Source of the DNA: Sphingopyxis macrogoltabida
GTDB taxonomy: Bacteria; Pseudomonadota; Alphaproteobacteria; Sphingomonadales; Sphingomonadaceae
Assembly: GCF_001307295.1 (NCBI RefSeq)
Contig: NZ_CP012700.1
Coordinates: forward strand, 995,001 to 1,059,000
Direction: 5' to 3'
Length of the DNA stretch: 64,000 nucleotides
The translations under genes were made by a program, and so were the position numbers. How positions within the stretch are numbered: position 1 is the first letter of the stretch; each line of letters begins with the position of its first letter. Below are positions 51,465 through 60,726 of the stretch, one piece after another. Below the pieces are notes generated by a model, which saw only the letters and a list, made by a program, of their open reading frames with translations, did no database searches and was not told the origin of the DNA.

Positions 51465-51862
51465 GCGCCGACCTGCTGCATCCAGTCGGTAAGGTTGTAA
51501 TAGGTGGTGACGCGATCGATCAGCCCGTCGGCATTGACCGACAGGAAGGCGCCGCCGGGCAGGCGGTAGGTCTGGCCGTTCGCTTCCGGAAGTCCCTCGT
51601 CGGTGGCGAGATAGGTGCCGTTGACGATGAACTCGGCGGCGGCGCGGTCGCCTTCGGCGAAGATCACCATGTCGGTGAGCTGTTCGCGATAGCATTTCGC
51701 CATATGCGCGTTGAATTCGCGGAACAGCGCCTTGCCGTGGCGCGGATCACCCTGGTTGACGTCGTGGCGGACGTCCTCGGCAAGACAGGCGAGCATCGCT
51801 TCGCTGTCGCCGGCGTTGAACGCCGCATAATAAGTGGTGACGATATCGCGGGTGGTGGTCAT
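51461..51862 (-). CDS. SnoaL/NTF2-like protein (ketosteroid isomerase-related)
   Basis: This 133-residue protein (start MTTTRDIVTTYYAAFNAGDS) has a cone-shaped NTF2-like fold. FNAGDSEAMLACLAEDVRHD is the typical first part; the end is LPGGAFLSVNADGLIDRVTT. Members are isomerases, cyclases or binding proteins; this type is often called isopropylmalate/KSI-like and its substrate is unknown. It is coupled to the GNAT gene downstream. Confidence 0.88.
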   Translation of the reverse strand: MTTTRDIVTTYYAAFNAGDSEAMLACLAEDVRHDVNQGDPRHGKALFREFNAHMAKCYREQLTDMVIFAEGDRAAAEFIVNGTYLATDEGLPEANGQTYRLPGGAFLSVNADGLIDRVTTYYNLTDWMQQVGA

Positions 51863-51945
51863 GAAAGCCTCATCGACTGGGATTGTGCGATCCCGATTGG
51901 CGTCTTGTCCGGTTCCCCGCAATATAGAAATAGCAGGGGTGAGCC

Positions 51946-52563
51946 CTAGATGACGTCCATATTATAGCAGTGCCAGCTAAAGATGGCGGCGGCGCCGCGG
52001 TGCGGGCGCCAGGCTTCGCCAAGTTCGCGTACCCGTTTCTCGCTCGGCCGCGCTTCGAGCTGGAGAATGCGGCCGACCGCCTCCTGTACCGCAAGGTCGC
52101 CCGCGGGCCAGATGTCGGGGCGTCCCTCGGCAAAGAGCAGGTAAATTTCGGCCGACCAGCGGCCGATGCCCTTGACCTTGGTAAGCAGCGCGATCGCTTC
52201 CTCGTCGTCGGCGGGCAGGGCGTCGAATTTCAGTTCGCCGTCGAGGATCAATTGCGCGAGGCTCTTCGCATAGCCCTGTTTCTGTCCCGACAGGCCGCAT
52301 GCACGCAGCGCATCGAAATCGGCGGCGGCCACCGCTTCGGCCGGGCAGCCCTCGCCAAAACCCGCTTCCAGCTTGTTCCAGATCGAATTGGCGGCGGCGA
52401 CGCTGACCTGCTGGCCGACGATGGTACGTAAAAGCGTGGTGTAACCCGGTGCGCGGATACGCGGTTCGGGATAGCCCGCATGGCCGAACGCGCGCGCGAA
52501 ATTGGTATCGCGCGCCGCGAGGGCGTCGATTCCGGCGTTGAGCTGCTGCTGGCTCAGGCCCAT
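51946..52563 (-). CDS. DNA-3-methyladenine glycosylase, AlkA-type HhH-GPD protein
   Basis: This 205-residue protein (start MGLSQQQLNAGIDALAARDT; AAGGAG upstream) has the helix-hairpin-helix of the HhH-GPD family, ALLTKVKGIGRWSAEIYLLF, followed by the catalytic Asp in DIWPAGDLAVQEAVGRI. YTTLLRTIVGQQVSVAAANS is the usual N-terminal helix. It removes alkylated bases in base excision repair. It lacks the N-terminal TATA-like domain of E. coli AlkA, as do MAG-type members. It lies close to a divergent ferredoxin gene. Confidence 0.93.
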   Translation of the reverse strand: MGLSQQQLNAGIDALAARDTNFARAFGHAGYPEPRIRAPGYTTLLRTIVGQQVSVAAANSIWNKLEAGFGEGCPAEAVAAADFDALRACGLSGQKQGYAKSLAQLILDGELKFDALPADDEEAIALLTKVKGIGRWSAEIYLLFAEGRPDIWPAGDLAVQEAVGRILQLEARPSEKRVRELGEAWRPHRGAAAIFSWHCYNMDVI

Positions 52564-52664
52564 CGCATATTCTCCTTTTGTTCCTGATTTCCGCTCTAGC
52601 AGCGCTTGATTTGCCGCGCAACGCGCGACATAGCCCATCCGAATCGAACGATATGGGGATGCAC

Positions 52665-52982
52665 ATGGCCAAGCTGATTGTGGTGACGCGCGACGGGACC
52701 GAACATGAAATCGAAGGCGACACCAGCCTGACCGTGATGGAAAATATCCGCGACGCCGGCTTCGACGAACTGTTGGCGCTGTGCGGCGGCTGCTGTTCGT
52801 GCGCGACCTGCCACGTCCATGTCGAGGCGGGCGACAAAGCGGCGATGCCCGCGATGAGCGAGGACGAGAACGACCTGCTCGATTCGACGACCGACCGCGA
52901 CGACAATTCGCGCTTGTCGTGTCAGCTCCCGTTCAGCGACGCGCTCGACGGCCTGCGCGTACGGATCGCCGCCGAGGACTGA
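52665..52982 (+). CDS. adrenodoxin-type [2Fe-2S] ferredoxin
   Basis: This 105-residue ferredoxin has cysteine ligands in LALCGGCCSCATCHVHV and the last in RLSCQLPFSD, the pattern of adrenodoxin/putidaredoxin ferredoxins. AMSEDENDLLDSTTDRDDNS is the acidic interaction helix that partners reductases and P450 or Rieske oxygenases. Three in-frame ATGs exist (52653, 52659, 52665); the last has GGGGA six bases upstream. No partner oxygenase is in the window. Confidence 0.94.
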   Translation: MAKLIVVTRDGTEHEIEGDTSLTVMENIRDAGFDELLALCGGCCSCATCHVHVEAGDKAAMPAMSEDENDLLDSTTDRDDNSRLSCQLPFSDALDGLRVRIAAED

Positions 52983-53006
52983 TTTCGCCTGATATGGGGC
53001 TTATTG

Positions 53007-53768
53007 TCACGCCGTTGCGACCGCGTAGAGCGCGATCGCGGCGGCATTCGAGATGTTGAGGCTTTCCATTCGCGGCGAGATCGGCAGCCTTGCCAGCACG
53101 TCGCAATGCTCCATGACATTGTGGCGCATGCCGTCGCCTTCGGAGCCAAGCACGAGCGCGACCTTGCTGCCGTCGAGCGTCGAGCCGAGGGTCGTTTCGG
53201 TGTCGCCCATCAGCCCGATGCGCCAATATTGCGCCTCGGCGATTTCCTCGAGCGCGCGCGACAGGTTGACGACGCGCACCCACGGCACGGTTTCGAGCGC
53301 GCCCGACGCCGAGCGGGCGATGACGCCGCTTTCGGGCGGGCTGTGGCGGTCCTGTGTGATGATGGCGGCGGCATTGAAGGCGGCGGCCGAGCGCAGCACC
53401 GCGCCGATATTATGCGGGTCGGTGACCTGATCGAGGACGATCAGCGGGCGCCGACTGTCGGCATCGACCTCTTCCTGCAGCAGATCGCCGAGATAGACGC
53501 TTTCGAGCGGATCGACCTCGATCACCAGCCCCTGATGGGGCGCATCGCGCGCGACGAGGCGCGCGAGGTCGGTGACGTCGGCATAGCTGATCGGAATCAC
53601 CGGCGGCAGGTCGAGCTGGCCGAGCGCCTCGCGGGTGCCCCAGATGCGCTTGACGGTGCGTTTGGGATTGGCGAGCGCCGCCAACACGGCATGGCGGCCC
53701 CAGAAGCGGATGGGCTGGCCGCGCGTGCTCTGGCCCTGCGGGCGGCGGTGACGGGAAAATTGTCTCAT
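53007..53768 (-). CDS. rlmB: 23S rRNA 2'-O-methyltransferase RlmB-like
   Basis: This 253-residue SpoU protein (start MRQFSRHRRPQGQSTRGQPI at 53768) has the SpoU substrate-binding N-terminal domain (IRFWGRHAVLAALANPKRTV) and a trefoil-knot SAM domain: LIVLDQVTDPHNIGAVLRSA, VALVLGSEGDGMRHNVMEHC and LPISPRMESLNISNAAAIAL. It should methylate 23S rRNA (G2251 in E. coli). A basic N-terminal segment precedes the fold. Next to it, divergently, is tRNA-Tyr. Confidence 0.94.
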   Translation of the reverse strand: MRQFSRHRRPQGQSTRGQPIRFWGRHAVLAALANPKRTVKRIWGTREALGQLDLPPVIPISYADVTDLARLVARDAPHQGLVIEVDPLESVYLGDLLQEEVDADSRRPLIVLDQVTDPHNIGAVLRSAAAFNAAAIITQDRHSPPESGVIARSASGALETVPWVRVVNLSRALEEIAEAQYWRIGLMGDTETTLGSTLDGSKVALVLGSEGDGMRHNVMEHCDVLARLPISPRMESLNISNAAAIALYAVATA

Positions 53769-53846
53769 GGCCGCGCCTTTCCCACGAGCGGCATTGACAG
53801 GCAAGCCTCGTTTCGCCATTGGACCGCTTCCCAAAGCGGGCCCCAA

Positions 53847-53932
53847 GGACAGGTGGCCGAGTGGTTAAAGGCAGCAGACTGTAAATCTGCCCGGTTTTCC
53901 GTACGCTGGTTCGAATCCAGCCCTGTCCACCA
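53847..53932 (+). tRNA. tRNA-Tyr (GUA)
   Basis: The 86-base class II tRNA has acceptor stem GGACAGG/CCTGTCC, D arm GGCCGAGTGGTTAAAGGC, anticodon stem AGA-CTGTAAA-TCT with anticodon GTA, a long variable arm, T arm CTGGTTCGAATCCAG and encoded CCA. A tyrosine integrase gene starts 197 bp downstream in the same direction. Confidence 0.97.
53908..53932 (+). other. candidate attachment site (attL) in the 3' end of tRNA-Tyr
   Basis: Tyrosine-integrase islands usually insert in the T-arm/3' end of a tRNA and restore it. The integrase follows directly, so 53908-53932 (GGTTCGAATCCAG onwards) is the likely core. The matching right site is not in the window. Confidence 0.5.
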
Positions 53933-54045
53933 CCCCCTTATCCGCAAGCATCCACGAATGACCGTGGAAATCCCAGAAAACCTAGGGTATTCTGCACTTC
54001 TTGGCCCGCATTTGTCCGCTGCTGTTTGCATGCAGCCGGAGGCTA

Positions 54046-54122
54046 GTGTGGGAGGGATGTGGGAGTAAGTTGGCTTACTCCCACACTGCACCCCTCCCAA
54101 GGTGGGCTTGAAAGTGTGGGAG
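54046..54122. repeat. repeated TGTGGGAG motifs before the integrase
   Basis: TGTGGGAG occurs at 54047, 54058 and 54115. The second is the left arm of a perfect 12-bp inverted repeat, TGTGGGAGTAAG (54058-54069) and CTTACTCCCACA (54074-54085). These could be arm-type integrase sites or control the integrase promoter. Confidence 0.65.
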
Positions 54123-54128
54123 GAAGAA

Positions 54129-55340
54129 ATGGGCAAGCTCACGGCGGTAGCGGTCAAGGCAGCGATGGCGAATCCTGGCACCTATCAGGATGGCGATGGA
54201 TTGGTGCTCAGGGTCGATAAGCGTGGTGGAGCCTATTGGGTCCTAAGGCTCCAGCGAGACGGCAAGCGACAGGATATCGGCTTGGGTAGCGCCAAGCAGA
54301 TGACACTCGCAGAAGCGCGGCAAAAAGCCACGGTCTTGCGTAAGGCGGTTAAGGTCGACCACCGCGATGTTCTGGCCGAGAAAAAAGACGAGGCCGCTGC
54401 CAAGGTGACGTTCCGCGCTGCCGCGACTCAGTACCACAGCGAAAACGAGGCGGGCTGGAAAAGCACGGTCTATGCGCGCCAGTGGCTCGCCAGTCTCGAA
54501 AACTATGCCTTTCCGAAGCTGGGTGACATGCCGACGGGTAGCATCAGCAGTGCTGATATCATCGCTGTGCTGACCCCGATCTGGCAGGAAATCCCCGATA
54601 CCGCCCGCCAGGTCCGCAACCGGATTTGCGCCGTGCTGGATTATTCCCACGCGAAGGGCTGGCGCTCCCGCGAGGCTCCATCGGGCAATGGCAGTCTGAA
54701 GGCGGGTCGCGGTCTGCCACGGCAAGTGAAGGTACGTGAGAATCGCAAAGCGATGCCCTATGTCGCGCTGCCCGGATTCCTCACCGCCTTACGGCGTAAG
54801 CCATCCTTCGGGCGGCTTGCGCTGGAGTTGCTCATCCTGACTGGAGTGCGCAGTCAGGAGGTCCGCCTGGCGACATGGTCTGAATTTGACCTGGAGAGCC
54901 GGTTGTGGACCATCCCCGCCGAGCACATGAAGCGAAACAAGGCGCATATCGTGCCGCTGTCTGACGAGGCTCTGGCCGTGCTTGCAAAAGCCGATGCCCT
55001 GCGGATGTCTGAGAGCGATGTCGTGTTCCCCGGCGTGGCTGGTAAGCCTATGTCTGACATGACGCTGCTCAAGGTGCTGCGGGACATGAGCGAACCATAC
55101 CACGTCCACGGCTTCCGCTCTGCGTTCACCGATTGGGCAGCAAATGAGGGCATCCCCGATGCCGTGGTAGAAGCTGCTCTCGCGCACAAGACGCCCGACG
55201 CTGTCCAGGCTGCCTATCGCCGCACAACCTATCTCGGCACACCCGACCAGCCGGGCGCCCGCGTGAAGTTGATGGCAGCTTGGGGGCGTTACTGCCTAGG
55301 GGTGGCGACGGGCGCGGACAGGGCAGCCCCGCCGGCTTGA
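54129..55340 (+). CDS. tyrosine-type integrase of a tRNA-Tyr island
   Basis: This 403-residue phage/ICE integrase starts at 54129 (MGKLTAVAVKAAMANPGTYQ; GGGAGGAAG upstream). The N-terminal arm-binding domain (DGDGLVLRVDKRGGAYWVLR) is of the DUF4102 type; a core-binding helical domain follows. The catalytic domain has Arg in LLILTGVRSQEVRLATWSEF, HxxR in YHVHGFRSAFTDWAANEG and the Tyr near AAYRRTTYLGTPDQ. It should integrate the island at the adjacent tRNA-Tyr. Confidence 0.95.
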   Translation: MGKLTAVAVKAAMANPGTYQDGDGLVLRVDKRGGAYWVLRLQRDGKRQDIGLGSAKQMTLAEARQKATVLRKAVKVDHRDVLAEKKDEAAAKVTFRAAATQYHSENEAGWKSTVYARQWLASLENYAFPKLGDMPTGSISSADIIAVLTPIWQEIPDTARQVRNRICAVLDYSHAKGWRSREAPSGNGSLKAGRGLPRQVKVRENRKAMPYVALPGFLTALRRKPSFGRLALELLILTGVRSQEVRLATWSEFDLESRLWTIPAEHMKRNKAHIVPLSDEALAVLAKADALRMSESDVVFPGVAGKPMSDMTLLKVLRDMSEPYHVHGFRSAFTDWAANEGIPDAVVEAALAHKTPDAVQAAYRRTTYLGTPDQPGARVKLMAAWGRYCLGVATGADRAAPPA

Positions 55341-55432
55341 GTGTGGGATCAGCTTACCGATGCTCTCGCGCAGCAACTGAGACGAGAGGCAAACTCTCAC
55401 CTTGAGCGTCGCTCTACAATTCGGAGCGACCG

Positions 55433-56089
55433 CTAAAAGCGCCAATGGCGAAGCACTTCGCGGACATAGCCAGGAGTCTCACCATTGCGGGGAATGCCGC
55501 CTGCACGCTCAACGGCGCCGGGACCTGCATTGTAGGCAGCTACCGCGAGGTGGACCACGCCAAACCTGTCGAGCATCTGCCGCAGGTATCGCGCTGCGCC
55601 GAAGATGTTGGCCATTGGATCGAAGCGATTGAAGACCCCAAGCTCTTTTGCCGTAGCGGGCATCAGCTGCCCAAGGCCCGCGGCACCCGCCGGGCTGACA
55701 GCCAAAGGGTTGTAACGAGATTCTGTCCATACGAGCGCATCAAGCAGGCCCGCAGGCAATGAGTACTTCGCCTCAGCGGCATAGATGTGAGGCAAGTAGC
55801 TCGCTCGCCGAAACCCGGATGGGGCCGGCTTGGCATTGGGTTCGTATCTATATGGCAGGTTGACCCGGCTATCGTCCGCCACTGACAGGCGCGGTGCTGG
55901 GGCGGTCTGCGCGGAACGCCAGAGTCCATGCTCGACCAGTTGGAAGCCGTTTGATGCTTCCGCAATCCGAATGCCTTCGGATGGGATCGCCGCAGCGCCG
56001 TTCGTGGCTGGCGCTGCTATGTCCTGAGCACCGGCCGGGATAGCAGAAGTGATCGCGATGCTCGCGATCAAGAGAGTTCTGATTGTCAT
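55433..56089 (-). CDS. lytic transglycosylase, SLT-type
   Basis: This 218-residue secreted protein (start [20 protein letters not shown], signal peptide cut near AGAQD) has a C-terminal SLT domain: [20 protein letters not shown] with the catalytic Glu (TESRYN), [18 protein letters not shown], and [20 protein letters not shown] then [11 protein letters not shown]. Such enzymes in islands typically help the conjugation machinery cross peptidoglycan, like VirB1. It reads away from the Toprim gene. Confidence 0.92.
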   Translation of the reverse strand: MTIRTLLIASIAITSAIPAGAQDIAAPATNGAAAIPSEGIRIAEASNGFQLVEHGLWRSAQTAPAPRLSVADDSRVNLPYRYEPNAKPAPSGFRRASYLPHIYAAEAKYSLPAGLLDALVWTESRYNPLAVSPAGAAGLGQLMPATAKELGVFNRFDPMANIFGAARYLRQMLDRFGVVHLAVAAYNAGPGAVERAGGIPRNGETPGYVREVLRHWRF

Positions 56090-56214
56090 TTCTCGATCCT
56101 TGTCTAGTCGAATCGAGTGAGAACATATAAAGAACAAGTGATGTAGGAAAACTGGATTGGCGCGAGTGCAGAGCGGAGGCTGCGCGGGGAAGGCACCTCA
56201 ACCGGAGAAGGTCG

Positions 56215-57111
56215 ATGCCCCCGTTAGACAAAGTTCATCAACTCGAACGCCGCGCCCGCACGATCGTCGAAAGCCTTCAGGGTAGATGGAGTCGCGGCAA
56301 AGGCATGTGCTGCTGCCCCGCACACGACGACCGTACCCCCTCGCTGAGTGTGACACTGGGTCGGAAAGCGATCCTGTTTCATTGCTTTGCGGGATGCTCG
56401 AATGAGGAGGTCATTGCGGCACTAGACCGCCAGGGTGTTCGCAGCTGTGACCTGTTCGATAGCTCTGGCGCCGTGGCCGCTGATCGACCGGAAAAAAGGG
56501 CCTTCAATTCCAACGCGCGGCGTTTGTGGCATTCGGCGACGGCGATCTCGGGCAGCTCTGCCGAAGGATACCTCGCGCAGCGCGGGATTCTGCGTGCCTC
56601 TGATCAGCTCCGTTATCTCGAGCGTACGCCGCTCGGACCACGCGGTGCAGTACAGTACCTCCCTGCAATGTTGGCGGCCGTCACGACTGACATCGGCATA
56701 ATCGCGATACACAGGACATTTCTCGACGCGCCGAGCGCAAGGCTCGCCGCTTTCGATCGGCCGAAGCGTGCATTGGGAAGCCTCGGCTGTGGTGCAGTCA
56801 GACTTGCCCCGCCGGCCGCAGGCCGGTTGGGCCTTGCCGAAGGTATCGAAAGCGCCCTGTCAGCCACGCAGATGTTTGGCGTCCCTTGTTGGGCAACGCT
56901 TGGTAACGAGCGGTTCGGCCTCGTCGCGATTCCAGAGAGTGTGCGCGAGCTCCACTTGTTCATCGACAATGATCCGGGAGGCGAACTCGCGGATCAGCGC
57001 GCGCGACAGGCCTATTCTGCATCAGGCCGTGTGATCCGCTCGCGAGCACCAGCATCGATCGGTTTCGACTGGAACGATGAACTCAAGGCGAGGCTCGCTC
57101 GGCAAACCTGA
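56215..57111 (+). CDS. CHC2 zinc-finger/Toprim primase-like protein of mobile elements
   Basis: This 298-residue protein has an N-terminal zinc-finger-like segment, GKGMCCCPAHDDRTPSLSVT with LFHCFAGCSNEEVIAAL, as in DnaG-type primases. A Toprim domain follows: GRLGLAEGIESALSATQMFG, then VRELHLFIDNDPGGELADQR with the acidic metal sites. GGAGAAGG lies before the ATG. It is short for a primase and has no helicase; such DUF7146/Toprim proteins accompany strawberry-notch-like genes in integrative elements. Confidence 0.9.
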   Translation: MPPLDKVHQLERRARTIVESLQGRWSRGKGMCCCPAHDDRTPSLSVTLGRKAILFHCFAGCSNEEVIAALDRQGVRSCDLFDSSGAVAADRPEKRAFNSNARRLWHSATAISGSSAEGYLAQRGILRASDQLRYLERTPLGPRGAVQYLPAMLAAVTTDIGIIAIHRTFLDAPSARLAAFDRPKRALGSLGCGAVRLAPPAAGRLGLAEGIESALSATQMFGVPCWATLGNERFGLVAIPESVRELHLFIDNDPGGELADQRARQAYSASGRVIRSRAPASIGFDWNDELKARLARQT

Positions 57112-57186
57112 TCAGCCAGCCAGAGGGGAGGGGGCCCTCGGCTGATTGAGGCCTGCGAGACGCAGGACCTCCTCAGGAGGTTTCCC

Positions 57187-59337
57187 ATGTCCAACTCTTC
57201 CCTCGCCTTCGCATTCGATCCACCATCTCCGCCGCTCGTCGTGACGGCAGCCAAAGCAATGGCGTTGCAATTGGCGGCAGGCAGCGCGATTTCGCGTAGC
57301 GACATCAACCGCATCATGACGGACCACTTCGGCGGAACCGATGCACTCGGGGCATGGTCAGTCCGTGATGCTCACGCTGCGCTCGAGCTGGCGCAGGTTC
57401 AACACCTGCAAGCATCAGATCAAATCCAGCTCTCGAGCCCGATTGACGAGGCCGAACAGTTCTTCTGCGGTCTCGATGCCCGGGTTCCGACCCAGACCAA
57501 TCGCAGCGACGAGCAGATCGAATGGCAGCAGTTTGCAACGCCGCCGCGCCTTGCCTGGCTTGCTGCCCGGGCTTGCGCGCTGGCCACTGGCGAGCTTGTG
57601 CTGGAACCCTCGGCCGGAACGGGCATGCTCGCGGTCTGGGCCGCCAAGGCCGGCTCGCGCCTTGCCCTCAACGAAATCTCGCCGCTGCGCCGCGACTGCC
57701 TGAGCGCCTTGTTCCTTGCGGCCCGAGTGACCGGCCATGACGCTGAGCTGATCGAAGAACTGCTCGATCCACCCATCATCCCGAGCGTCGTATTGATGAA
57801 CCCTCCCTATTCCCACGGCATTGAGCGAGGGCACGATAGTCGCACTGGCTTGCGCCATCTGCGGTCGGCCTGGAACCGTCTGGTGTCCGGGGGGCGGCTT
57901 GTCACGATCATGCCTGAATGGTTCGATTGCGCACGGTTTCTGGCCGGGGCGAAGGGGCCAGTGTCGTTGCGGCTCAATGTCGCGGTCGAACGTGCCTTCA
58001 TCAAGAATGGCACCGGGATCACCACGCGGCTGCTAGTACTCGACAAGGTTGAAGGCCCCAATGAGGCTGTCTCTATCCGCACGAACGTGTTCCGCCAGCT
58101 GGCCGAACTTGTCGATGCTTTACCGGCTCGCGCCAGCCTCAGGGTCGCTCCCCAAAAGTCGAGCCTTCCAGCTCGTGCTCCGTTCCTTCCGGTTACTGCG
58201 CCGCGCAGGCCGCTGCCGACGCCAGCAAGGATTACGCCGGCAGCCTCCGCCATCCAGCCGCTCAACTACGTGCCGCTTGCAACCCCTGCGCCGGTCGCCC
58301 CTCAGGTCGGCCACTATCTGCCCTATCGCCCGAGCAGGATCGCCATCGATGGCGCGGCCGGGCATCCGACGCCGCTTGTTGAGTCCGTCGCCATGGGGTC
58401 GATCGCCGCTCCGATGCCTGACGCAGTGCCGCAGCTTCCTGAGGGGCTGATTGCCAAGGGACTGCTGTCGGCCGCACAGGCCGAGACCCTGATCTACGCC
58501 GCCAGCGCTCACGCCCGCGATCTTCCCGGCCGGTTTGAACCCGAGGACAAGGGCTGTTCGCTCAACGCCGCGGCGGAAGGTCAGGTCTACCGGCAAGGCT
58601 ATTTCCTCGGGGACGGCACCGGCGCTGGTAAAGGACGCCAGGTCGCGAGCGTCATTCTCGATCGCTGGGTGCGCGGCGAGCGCCGCCATATCTGGATTTC
58701 GAAGAACGAGGCGTTGCTCGAAGATGCCCGGCGCGACTGGGCCGCGCTTAGCGGTCTCCCGATCGACATCCAGCCGCTGGCGTCCTGGAAGCTGGGCACC
58801 CCGATCGCGATGCGCGACGGCATTCTCTTCGTGACCTATCCGACCCTGCGTTCGGGTCGAAACGATGCGACCCGCCTCGACCAGATCCTCGCGTGGGCGG
58901 GTGATGACTTCGACGGCGTGATCGTGTTCGACGAGGCGCACGCCATGGCCAATGCTGCTGGCGGCGAAGGATCGCGAGGCAAGGTCAAGGGATCGGAGCA
59001 GGGTATCGCTGGCGTGCGCCTGCAGAACCTCCTGCCCCGCTCAAGGGTGCTTTACGCTTCGGCAACAGGTGCGTCCGACGTCAACAATTTGGCCTATGCG
59101 ACGCGCCTTGGTCTCTGGGGTCCGGAAACCGCCTTCGCCAACCGTGAGGCCTTCGTGGCCGACATTCGCGATGGCGGCATCGCCGCGATGGAACTGGTCG
59201 CGCGGGACCTCAAGTCGCTCGGACTCTACACAGCCCGGGCCCTTTCATTCGCCGGTGTCGAATATGAGATCCTCGAGCATTGCCTGACCGAGGATCAGAT
59301 CGCGGTCTACGATGCCTATGCCGAAGCTTGGACCATC
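57187..59337 (+). pseudogene. strawberry-notch-like methyltransferase/helicase, 5' part, interrupted
   Basis: The first 717 codons are intact (AGGAGG before the ATG at 57187). Residues ~120-300 form an N6-adenine-type methyltransferase: LVLEPSAGTGMLAVWAAKAG and VVLMNPPYSHG (NPPY near 204). A proline-rich linker follows (~325-400). The helicase core has Walker A GDGTGAGKGRQ (~475) and DEAH in GVIVFDEAHAMANA (~580). At codon 717 (...YDAYAEAWTI) an RIT element begins; 21 foreign residues lead to a stop at 59403. The gene resumes at 63170 (IHANLRDALEATRIVD). The 1,400-residue family would also have a C-terminal helicase domain, missing here. Confidence 0.88.
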
Positions 59338-59363
59338 TTATGGCGAGCTGCGCATAAGACTTG

Positions 59364-59402
59364 TTATCGCGAGGAAGCGGTAATGCGGAGGAGCGCGGCG
59401 TA
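59364..59402 (+). repeat. left inverted repeat of the RIT element
   Basis: It begins TTATCGCGAGGAAGCGGTAA and ends GGAGCGCGGCGTA. It is a 38/39 match to the complement of 63125-63163. An imperfect extra copy of the outer bases (CTTATGGCGAG) precedes it. Confidence 0.9.
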
Positions 59403-59493
59403 ACCGGCGAATTCCCATGATAGTGTGCGCAGTTGCTGCGCATTATATTGGTTGCGAACCTCGGCGGTCCCTGGACCAGCTGAGGAGGCAATC

Positions 59494-60726
59494 ATGTTGA
59501 AGTTGCATGACGAGTTGATCACCGAACTCTCGAATTCGCTCACCACACAGAATTACAATCCCGTGGTCGTGGCGAACCACCGTCTCTACGCCCGCGCGTT
59601 TCTCGATTATCTGGCCGAGTGCGATATACAGGTCGAGACTGTGACGCCGCAGCAGGTCGATCAGTATTTTGGCTATGCGGTTCAAGATTTTGAGATCCAG
59701 TACGGTCGGCCTCCCAGTGCGCGTTGGCACATGTTGCCCCGCACCGCGATCGCCAAGCTCCTCCGGCTTGCTCAAGGCAATTGGCCCCCGGACGCAGAAA
59801 TGATCGGTCCCGATGACGAGCATCGACATGAAATTTGCCGCGAATACGAGGCATGGCTGCGCGAGGAGCGCGGTTTGGCAAGCGCGTCCATTGCGGCGCT
59901 GATGTGGGAGGCGCGAAACTTCCTGCGATGGCAGTTCGACCGGGCCGGTGCCGCCAGCCTCGAAACGTTGAGCATCGTGGACATCGATCTCTACATGGAC
60001 ATGCGCGCGCCTGGTTTACGGCGCAAATCATTGGCCGATGTCGCTGAGCGTCTCCGTTCGGTGGTTCGCCATCTGCATCGGACGGGTCGCATCCCGACCG
60101 ATCTGACGCCACACATCATCGGCCCCATGCTCTATGCCTACGAAGATGTGCCGTCGACGCTGGAAAGGAGCCAAATCGCCGCGGTTCTGGCGACAACGCA
60201 GGAGGACAGATCGCCACGCGGACTACGCGATTATGCGATACTTCAGCTGCTTGCCACGTATGGGCTGCGCGAAGGTGAGATATGCCGCCTTCGGCTCGAT
60301 GACGTGGACTGGCGCGCAGAATCCCTCCGGATCTGCCACACCAAGACCAACGCGTACTCGTACATGCCGCTAATGGTGACTGTTGGTGAAGCGCTGCTGG
60401 ATTATCTGCGCCTTGGGCGGCCCCAGGTTGAAGTGCGGGAAATCTTCGTCCGATCCTGCGCACCCTATATCGCAATGACGAACCTGTACGGCATGATCCG
60501 CGGTCGGTTGGCCGCCGCAGGCGTAGTGCCAGCAGGAAAGCGGGGGCCGCATGTCTTCCGCCACGCACGTGCGGTCGAAATGCTGCGGGCATCGGTCCCG
60601 CAAAAGATCATCGGCGACGTGCTCGGGCATCGATCCACCGAATCCACCAATACTTATCTCAAACTGGCAACAGATGATCTCCGAGCCGTGGCACTCGAGG
60701 TGCCTGGAATGGAGGTGCTGTCATGA
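59494..60726 (+). CDS. ritA: RIT tyrosine recombinase A
   Basis: This 410-residue tyrosine recombinase starts at 59494 (MLKLHDELITELSNSLTTQN; GAGGAGG upstream). Catalytic Arg is in LLATYGLREGEICRLRLDDV, HxxR in GPHVFRHARAVEMLRA and the final Arg/His-Tyr part in DVLGHRSTESTNTYLKLA. It overlaps the next gene by 4 bases (ATGA, 60723-60726). The three proteins are thought to act together in RIT transposition. Confidence 0.9.
   Translation: MLKLHDELITELSNSLTTQNYNPVVVANHRLYARAFLDYLAECDIQVETVTPQQVDQYFGYAVQDFEIQYGRPPSARWHMLPRTAIAKLLRLAQGNWPPDAEMIGPDDEHRHEICREYEAWLREERGLASASIAALMWEARNFLRWQFDRAGAASLETLSIVDIDLYMDMRAPGLRRKSLADVAERLRSVVRHLHRTGRIPTDLTPHIIGPMLYAYEDVPSTLERSQIAAVLATTQEDRSPRGLRDYAILQLLATYGLREGEICRLRLDDVDWRAESLRICHTKTNAYSYMPLMVTVGEALLDYLRLGRPQVEVREIFVRSCAPYIAMTNLYGMIRGRLAAAGVVPAGKRGPHVFRHARAVEMLRASVPQKIIGDVLGHRSTESTNTYLKLATDDLRAVALEVPGMEVLS

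Noticed and set aside
53007..53768. Island start at rlmB
   Set aside because: rlmB has normal composition and lies on the core side of tRNA-Tyr; the change in gene content begins after the tRNA.
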